From Castor canadensis (taxonomy: Eukaryota > Chordata > Mammalia > Rodentia > Castoridae): a DNA stretch of 64,000 nt. Location of the stretch: contig NC_133386.1 of the NCBI RefSeq assembly GCF_047511655.1, forward strand, positions 130,451,866-130,515,865, given 5' to 3'. Within the stretch, counting starts at the first letter, position 1, and each line of letters begins with the position of its first letter. The translations under genes and the position numbers were made by a program. Positions 57,226 to 64,000 of this stretch are shown here, piece after piece. The notes beneath the pieces were generated by a model, which saw only the letters and a list, made by a program, of their open reading frames with translations, was not told the origin of the DNA and searched no databases.

Positions 57226-57629
57226 GTAAGAAATTCTTATGTCCCTGATGAGATTGTGTTAAGAACTGAATTGTGTCTGCTGAATGAGTTAATATTGCTA
57301 ATAAATAAGAAGGCATTTATTCAGCAAGTTTTTACTGAGTGGCTTTCATGTGCTAGTTGCAGATACAAAAATAAAAAGAAAGATGCAAATGCTATTTCAG
57401 AACCTTATGGTACTATAGATGGAGATAACATGTAAATGATAAGGTGCATAATGTCGCTGATGGTACTGTGAACTGACTATGTACAGAATCAGTGGGAGAA
57501 CAAAGGAGGAGTTAGCAGCAACCATGGGGCTCTGTAACAAGATTTGTCTTTGGAATATAGTACCTTCATCATCCTGCAGTTCCTGTCCTAATTGTAATAG
57601 ACCTCGTAAAAATGTTTTTGTCGCCTAGC

Positions 57630-58083
57630 AAAGTTGCTTTTTTTTTGTAGGACTAACTGTGTAGCTGTGGATTTGCTCAATCCAGGCAGGCTGTAAGCTG
57701 AGAATTTGCAATTCTCCTGCCTCAGCCTCCTGGGTATGGGTATTACATTTGTGTGCCACCATGCCTGGCTACAAATTGTCCTTCCTTCTTTCCTTCCTTC
57801 CTTTCTTCCTTTTCTTCCTTCCTTCCTCCTTCCATTCTTTCCTCCCTCACACTGTACTGCTGAGCTACACCCCCTGCCCTCTCTCTATTTCTTTTTGGTG
57901 TAGTACTAGGGCTTGAATTCAGGGCCTTCACCTTGAGCCACTGCACCAGCCCTATTTTTGTGATGGGTTTTTTTGAGATAGGGTCTTGTGGACTGTTTGC
58001 CCAGACTGGCTTCGAACCGTGATCCTCCTGATCTCTGCTTCCTCTGTAGCTAGGATTACAGGCGTGAGCCACTGGCACCTGGT
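57630..58083 (-). mobile_element. Antisense B1-like and composite SINEs
   Basis: B1-like 57640-57775, TTCC-rich stretch, worn ID piece to 57880, then composite 57890-58083 (AGGGCTTGAATTCAGGGCC, GGCGTGAGCCACTGGCACC); INTS4 intron 2. Confidence 0.8.
57780..57845. repeat. TTCC-rich simple repeat
   Basis: Imperfect TTCC/TTCTT tract between two antisense SINEs in INTS4 intron 2. Confidence 0.8.
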
Positions 58084-58444
58084 TCTTCTCTCTCTATTTT
58101 AATGGGTTAGAAAAGTATCAGTTCATACGTGATTAAATGTAGGAAATAATGTAAATAGAAATTGAAATTCACAAAATACATTTACTTTTCATTTATAAAG
58201 ATGAGATCTAAAGTGAAAGAAGAAATGATTTGAATCACAGATTAAATTTTAAAACTAGTATGAAAATTATTAAGCTTATAGAAGACTAGAGGTGATACTC
58301 TAATGAACGCCCAAATATCTGTCCCTGGGATTTAACAGTTATTAATAGTTTGTTAAATTTGTTCCATCTGTTTGTTTTCCTGAAAAATATTTTAAGGTGT
58401 ATTATTTTTCCCTAAATAGTTCCATAAGTACCTCTAAAAAAGCT

Positions 58445-58532
58445 TTTGGTGGAGCGATTGTACTGACGTGTGAACTCAGGGCCTCATGCTTGCTAGGCAG
58501 CCCCTCACATGAGCCACTTTGCCAGCCCAAGC
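58445..58532 (-). mobile_element. ID-like SINE, antisense
   Basis: TGTGAACTCAGGGCCTCATGCTTGCTAGGCAG and TGAGCCACTTTGCCAGCCC, directly before the old L1 3' end. Confidence 0.75.
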
Positions 58533-58544
58533 AACATCTTTTTT

Positions 58545-59182
58545 TTTTTTTTTTTCCCCTCGTTTATTCATATGTGCATGCATTGTTTGGGCCATTTCTC
58601 CCTCCTATCCCCTACCCTCTCCTTCTCTCCTCTGTTACCGCTCACTTTCAGGCACAATCTGTTCTGCCCTTATCTCTAAATTTTGTTGAAAAGAGAGTAT
58701 ACACAATAATAAGAAAAAGCATTTTTGTTAGTTGAGATAAGAATAGTTATACAGGGAGATTCCTAGCATTGCTTCCATGTATAATTATGTTACATTCTAA
58801 GTTGATTCATCTCTAACTAATCTTTACACTGGTTCCTGATCCCCTTCTCATATTGACCTCTGTCGCTTTAGAGTTTCTGTATTAGTTCCTCTGCAGTGAG
58901 GACCTCAAAAACTATCATGTTTTTTGGGTTTCTTACCTATCTCCATACCTTCCATGCGTGCTCTCACCTTATCATGGGACCCAAGTCCAATCACATTGCT
59001 GTATTTGCCCTAGATCTAAAGTCTGCATATGAGGGAGAACATAAGATTTTTGATCTTTTGAGCTTGGCTAACCTTACTCAGAATGATGTTCTCCAGTTCC
59101 ATCCATTTACTTGCGAATGATAAGATTTCATTCTTCTTCATGTCTGAATAGAATTCCATTGTATATAAATACACATTTTCTT
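58545..59182 (-). mobile_element. Older LINE-1, 3' part (left of nested insertion)
   Basis: Poly-T followed by antisense L1 3' UTR and the 3' end of ORF2, diverged from the young copy (for example a different 3' UTR pyrimidine block at 58595-58630). It is interrupted at 59182 by the young L1 and resumes at 62953. Confidence 0.9.
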
Positions 59183-62100
59183 TTTTTTTTTTTCATTTTT
59201 CTTTTATTATTCATATGTGCATACAAGGATTGGTTCATTTCTCCCCACTGCCCCCACCCCCTCCCTTACCACCCACTCCGCCCCCTCCCTCTCCCCCCCT
59301 CAATACCCAGCAGAAACTATTTTGCCCTTATTTCTAATTTTGTTGTAGAGAGAGTATAAGCAATAATAGGAAGGAACAAGAGTTTTTGCTGGTTGAGATA
59401 AGGATAGCTATACAGGGCATTGACTCACATTGATTTCCTGTGTGTGGGTGTTACCTTCTAGGTTAATTCTTTTTGATCTAACCTTTTCTCTAGTACCTGT
59501 TCCCCTTTTCCTATTGGCCTCAGTTGCTTTAAGGTATCTGCTTTAGTTTCTCTGCGTTAAGGGCAACAAATGCTAGCTAGTTTTTTAGGTGTCTTACCTA
59601 TCCTCATCCCTCCCTTGTGTGGTCTCGCTTTTATCATGTGCTCATAGTCCAATCCCCTTGTTGTGTTTGCCCTTGATCTAATGTCCACATATGAGGGAGA
59701 ACATACGATGTTTGGTTTTTTGAGCCAGGCTAACCTCACTCAGAATGATGTTCTCCAATTCCATCCATTTACCAGCGAATGATAACATTTCGTTCTTCTT
59801 CATGGCTGCATAAAATTCCATTGTGTATAGATACCACATTTTCTTAATCCATTCGTCAGTGCTGGGGCATCTTGGCTGTTTCCATAACTTGGCTATTGTG
59901 AATAGTGCCGCAATAAACATGGATGTGCAGGTGCCTCTGGAGTAACAGTCTTTTGGGTATATCCCCAAGAGTGGTATTGCTGGATCAAATGGTAGATCGA
60001 TGTCCAGCTTTTTAAGTAGCCTCCAAATTTTTTTCCAGAGTGGTTGTACTAGTCTACATTCCCACCAACAGTGTAAGAGGGTTCCTTTTTCCCCGCATCC
60101 TCGCCAACACCTGTTGTTGGTGGTGTTGCTGATGATGGCTATTCTAACAGGGGTGAGGTGGAATCTTAGTGTGGTTTTAATTTGCATTTCCTTTATTGCT
60201 AGAGATGGTGAGCATTTTTTCATGTGTTTTCTGGCCATTTGAATTTCTTCTTTTGAGAAAGTTCTGTTTAGTTCACGTGCCCATTTCTTTATTGGTTCAT
60301 TAGTTTTGGGAGAATTTAGTTTTTTAAGTTCCCTGTATATTCTGGTTATCAGTCCTTTGTCTGATGTATGATTGGCAAATATTTTCTCCCACTCTGTGGG
60401 TGTTCTCTTCAGTTTAGAGACCATTTCTTTTGATGAACAGAAGCTTTTTAGTTTTATGAGGTCCCATTTATCTATGCTATCTCTTAGTTGCTGTGCTGCT
60501 GGGGTTTCATTGAGAAAGTTCTTACCTATACCTACTAACTCCAGAGTATTTCCTACTCTTTCTTGTATCAACTTAAGAGTTTGGGGTCTGATATTAAGAT
60601 CCTTGATCCATTTTGAGTTAATCTTGGTATAGGGTGATATACATGGATCTAGTTTCAGTTTTTTGCAGACTGCTAACCAGTTTTCCCAGCAGTTTTTGTT
60701 GAAGAGGCTGCTATTTCTCCATCGTATATTTTTAGCTCCTTTGTCAAAGATAAGTTGCTTATAGTTGTGTGGCTTCATATCTGGATCCTCTATTCTGTTC
60801 CACTGGTCTTCATGTCTGTTTTTGTGCCAGTACCATGCTGTTTTTATTATTATTGCTTTGTAATATAGTTTGAAGTCAGGTATTGTGATACCTCCTGCAT
60901 TGTTCTTTTGACTGAGTATTGCCTTGGCTATTCGTGGCCTCTTGTGTTTCCATATAAATTTAACAGTAGATTTTTCAATCTCTTTGATGAATGTCATTGG
61001 AATTTTGATGGGAATTGCATTAAACATGTAGATTACTTTTGGGAGTATAGACATTTTTACTATGTTGATTCTAGCAATCCATGAGCATGGGAGATCTCTC
61101 CACTTTCTATAGTCTTCCTCAATCTCTTTCTTCAGAAGTGTATAGTTTTCCTTGTAGAGGTCTTTCACATCTTTTGTTAGGTTTACACCTAGGTATTTGA
61201 TTTTTTTTGAGGCTATTGTAAATGGAATTGTTTTCATACATTCTTTTTCCGTTTGCTCATTGTTAGTGTATAGAAATGCTAATGATTTTTCTATGTTGAT
61301 TTTATATCCTGCTACCTTGCTATAGCTATTGATGATGTCTAGAAGCTTCTGAGTAGAGTTTTTTGGGTCTTTAAGGTATAGGATCATGTCGTCTGCAAAT
61401 AGGGATATTTTGACAGTTTCTTTACCTATTTGTATTCCTTTTATTCCTTCTTCTTGCCTAATTGCTCTGGCTAGGAATTCCAGTACTATGTTGAATAGGA
61501 GTGGAGATAGTGGGCATCCTTGTCTGGTTCCTGATTTTAGAGGGAATGGTTTTAATTTTTCTCCGTTAAGTATAATGCTGGCTGTAGGTTTGTCATATAT
61601 AGCTTTTATAATGTTGAGGAACTTTCCTTCTATTCCTAGTTTTCTTAGAGCTTTTATCATGAAATGATGTTGGATCTTATCAAAGGCTTTTTCTGCATCT
61701 ATTGAGATGATCAAGTGGTTTTTGTCTTTGCTTCTGTTAATGTGGTTTATTACGTTTATTGATTTTCGTATGTTGAACCACCCCTGCATCCCTGGGATGA
61801 AGCCTACTTGGTCGTGGTGAATAATCTTTTTGATGTGTTGCTGAATTCGATTTGCCATTATTTTGTTGAGGATTTTTGCATCAATGTTCATTAAGGAGAT
61901 TGGCCTATAGTTCTCCTTTTTGGAGGTGTCTTTGCCTGGTTTTGGGATAAGTGTAATAGTGGCTTCATAAAATGTGTTTGGCAGTTTTCCTTCCCTTTCT
62001 ATTTCATGGAACAGTTTAAGGAGGGTTGGTATCAGTTCTTCTTTAAAGGTCTGATAGAATTCAGCAGAGAATCCATCAGGTCCTGGACTTTTCTTTTTGG

Positions 62101-62952
62101 GGAGACTCTTGATTGCTGCTTCAATTTCATTTTGTGTTATAGGTCTATTCAGGTGATTAATTTCCTCTTGGTTCAGTTTTGGATGATCATATGTATCTAG
62201 AAATCTGTCCATTTCTTTAAGATTTTCAAATTTATTTGAATATAGGTTCTCAAAGTAGTCTCTGATGATTTCCTGGACTTCCATGGTGTTTGTTGTTATC
62301 TCCCCTTTTGCATTCCTAATTCTACTAATTTGGGTTTTTTCTCTCCTCATTTTAGTCAGGTTTGCCAGGGGTCTATCGATCTTGTTTATTTTTTCAAAGA
62401 ACCAACTTTTTGTTTCATTAATTCTTTGTATGGTTTTTTTGGTTTCTATTTCGTTGATTTCAGCTCTTATTTTTATTATTTCTCTCCTTCTATTTGTTTT
62501 GGGATTTGCTTGTTCTTGTTTTTCTAGGAGTTTGAGATGTATCATTAGGTCATTGATTTGGGATCTTTCAATCTTTTTAATATATGCACTCATGGCTATA
62601 AACTTTCCTCTCAAGACTGCCTTAGCTGTGTCCCATAGATTCCAGTAGGTTGTGTTTTCATTTTCATTGACTTTCAGGAACTTTTTAATTTCCTCTTTTA
62701 TTGCATCGATGATCCACTCTTCATTAAGTAATGAGTTATTTAGTTTCCAGCTGTTTGCATGTTTTTTGTCTTTACTTTTGTTGTTGAGTTCTACTTTTAC
62801 TGCATTGTGGTCAGATAGTATGCACGGTATTATTTCTATTTTCTTATATTTGCTGAGACTTGCTTTGTGCCCTAGGATATGATCTATTTTGGAGAAGGTT
62901 CCATGGGCTGCTGAGAAGAATGTATATTGTGTAGAGGTTGGATGAAATGTTC
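59183..62952 (-). mobile_element. LINE-1, young, 5'-truncated, nested in an older L1
   Basis: Minus-strand L1 of about 3.77 kb. Its 3' end (poly-T on the + strand, then the antisense G-rich 3' UTR block as C-rich 59240-59305) is at the left and the 5' truncation is at 62952. The truncation lies inside the endonuclease domain: the remaining frame still reads [17 protein letters not shown] and the SDHNAV endonuclease motif near 62815. The whole insertion is flanked by ATACACATTTTCTT (59169-59182 and 62953-62966), a target-site duplication inside the older L1. Its 5' UTR, ORF1 and N-terminal endonuclease are missing, so it cannot move on its own. Confidence 0.95.
59678..62950 (-). pseudogene. 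L1 ORF2 (endonuclease C-terminus, reverse transcriptase, Cys domain), open but 5'-truncated
   Basis: Frame open from the truncation point to the natural stop at 59678, about 1090 codons of an ORF2 that is usually about 1275. In order: endonuclease C-terminal motifs ([20 protein letters not shown]), linker, reverse transcriptase with [46 protein letters not shown] and the catalytic FADDMILYL, then the C-terminal [18 protein letters not shown] (CX3CX7HX4C). ORF2p nicks target DNA and reverse-transcribes L1 RNA at the nick. No internal stop or frameshift was seen, which indicates a recent copy. It lacks a start and the catalytic N-terminus of the endonuclease, so it is classed as a pseudogene. 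It lies antisense in INTS4 intron 2. Confidence 0.93.
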
Positions 62953-64000
62953 ATACACATTTTCTTAATCCATTTGTCAGTAGCAGGGCATCTTGGTTGT
63001 TTCCATAACTTGGCTATTGTGAACAGTGCTGCAATAAACATGGGTGTGCAGGTGCCTTTGGAGTAGCCTGTGTTGCATACCTTTGGGTATATCCCCGGGA
63101 GTGGGGTTGCTGGATCATATGGCAGGTCTATGTTTAGATTTTTAAGAAGACTCCTAATTTTTTTCCCAGAGTGATTGCACTAGTTTGCATTCCTACCAGC
63201 AGTGTATGAGAGTTCCTTTTTCCCCACATCCTCGCCAACACCTGTTGTCGGTGGTGTTTTTGTTGATGGCCATTCTAACAGGGGTGAGATGGAATCTTAG
63301 TGTGGTTTTGATTTGCATTTCCTTTATGGCTAGAGATGGTGAGCATTTTTTCATGTGTTTTTTGGCCATTTGAATTTCTTCTTTTGAGAAAGTTCTGTTC
63401 AGTTGCCCATTTCTTTATTGGTTCATTAATTTTGGGGGAGTTTAGTTTTTTGAGTTCCCTATGTATTCTGGTTATCAGTCCTTTGATGTGTAGCTGGCAA
63501 ATATTTTCTCCCACTCTGTGGGTGTTCTCTTCAGTTTAGAGACCATTTCTTTTGTTGTGCAGAAGCTTTTTAGTTTTATGAAGTTCCATTTGTTTATACT
63601 TTCTCTTAGTTGCTGAGCTGCTGGGGTTCTATTGAGGAAGTCCTTGCCTATACCTGTTACTTCCAGAGTGTTTCCTGCTCTTTCCTATACCAGCTTTAGA
63701 GTTTGGGGTCTGATATTAAGGTCCTTGATCCATTTTGAGTTGATACTAGTACAGGGTGATAAACATGGATCTAGTTTCAGTTTTTTACAGATGGCTAACC
63801 ACTTTTCCCAACAACATTTGTTGAAGAGGCTGTCTTTTCTCCATCGTATATTTTTAGCGCCTTTGTCCAAAATAAGGTGGGCATAGTTGTGTGGATTCAT
63901 ATCCGGGGCCTCTATTCTGTTCCACAAGTTTTCATGTCTGTTTTTGTGCCAGTACCATGCTGTTTTTATTGCTGCTGCTTTGTAATATAGTTTGAAGTGA
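62953..64000 (-). mobile_element. Older LINE-1, ORF2 part (right of nested insertion)
   Basis: Continuation of the element starting at 58545; across the nested insertion its sequence reads contiguously from ATACACATTTTCTT into AATCCATTTGTCAG. ORF2 is broken by frameshifts and stops: open pieces at 63275-63514 and 63685-63927 match L1 ORF2 but are in shifted frames. The element runs off the window edge. Confidence 0.9.

Larger units (their letters stand above)
57226..64000 (+). other. INTS4: INTS4 intron 2 (runs past the window)
   Basis: From the donor GTAAGA to the window edge no further INTS4 exon was recognised. The intron carries SINEs at 57630-58083 and 58445-58532, then two nested antisense L1 elements filling 58545-64000. 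57226-57600 and 58084-58440 hold AT-rich sequence with nothing recognised. Confidence 0.8.

Noticed and set aside
60000-62648. Several + strand frames of 64-127 codons
   Set aside because: Antisense shadows of the L1 ORF2 on the minus strand.

Overview
The window is a piece of a mammalian nuclear genome, almost certainly a rodent. Coding density is very low, exons are split by GT-AG introns, and the sequence is packed with B1-like (7SL-derived) and ID-like (tRNA-derived) SINEs, often fused as B1-ID dimers. Such dimers are known from the squirrel, dormouse and beaver/kangaroo-rat lineages, and the family here most resembles what I associate with beaver (Castor). The species is an inference with roughly even confidence; 'rodent' is firm. 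No prokaryotic, plasmid, CRISPR or operon-like content was seen.

Two protein-coding genes are recognised, both on the + strand. KCTD14 (BTB/T1-domain protein) is complete in two coding exons, 30702-30776 and 35940-36611, joined in phase 0 to give 248 residues. INTS4 (Integrator subunit 4) starts at 50767 and only its first two coding exons (50767-50820, 57031-57225) are present; the rest lies beyond the right edge. KCTD14 followed by INTS4 in the same orientation matches the conserved order of the human 11q14.1 block (NDUFC2 / THRSP / KCTD14 / INTS4). NDUFC2 and THRSP were not found and should lie left of the window. Both gene starts sit in CpG islands; a third GC-rich island at 5690-6180 has no recognisable gene.

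The remainder is intergenic or intronic and repeat-rich. 1-30.5 kb: SINE clusters, LTR fragments, an orphan CpG island and a 5'-truncated LINE-1 (16869-19199) with clear target-site duplications. 30.5-36.7 kb: KCTD14. 36.7-50.4 kb: intergenic, with MaLR-like LTRs, an old L1 3' end, a solo LTR with a poly(A) signal, and a 3'-truncated 7SK snRNA retropseudogene (minus strand, 43304-43542) bounded by a 15-bp duplication. 50.4-64 kb: INTS4 5' part, whose second intron holds a young L1 (59183-62952, minus strand, ORF2 open throughout) nested inside an older minus-strand L1.

No novel multi-gene system was found. The most informative observations are the 7SK retrocopy, the L1-in-L1 nest with recoverable duplications, the orphan CpG island with a CTCF-like site, and the SINE that abuts the KCTD14 poly(A) signal.
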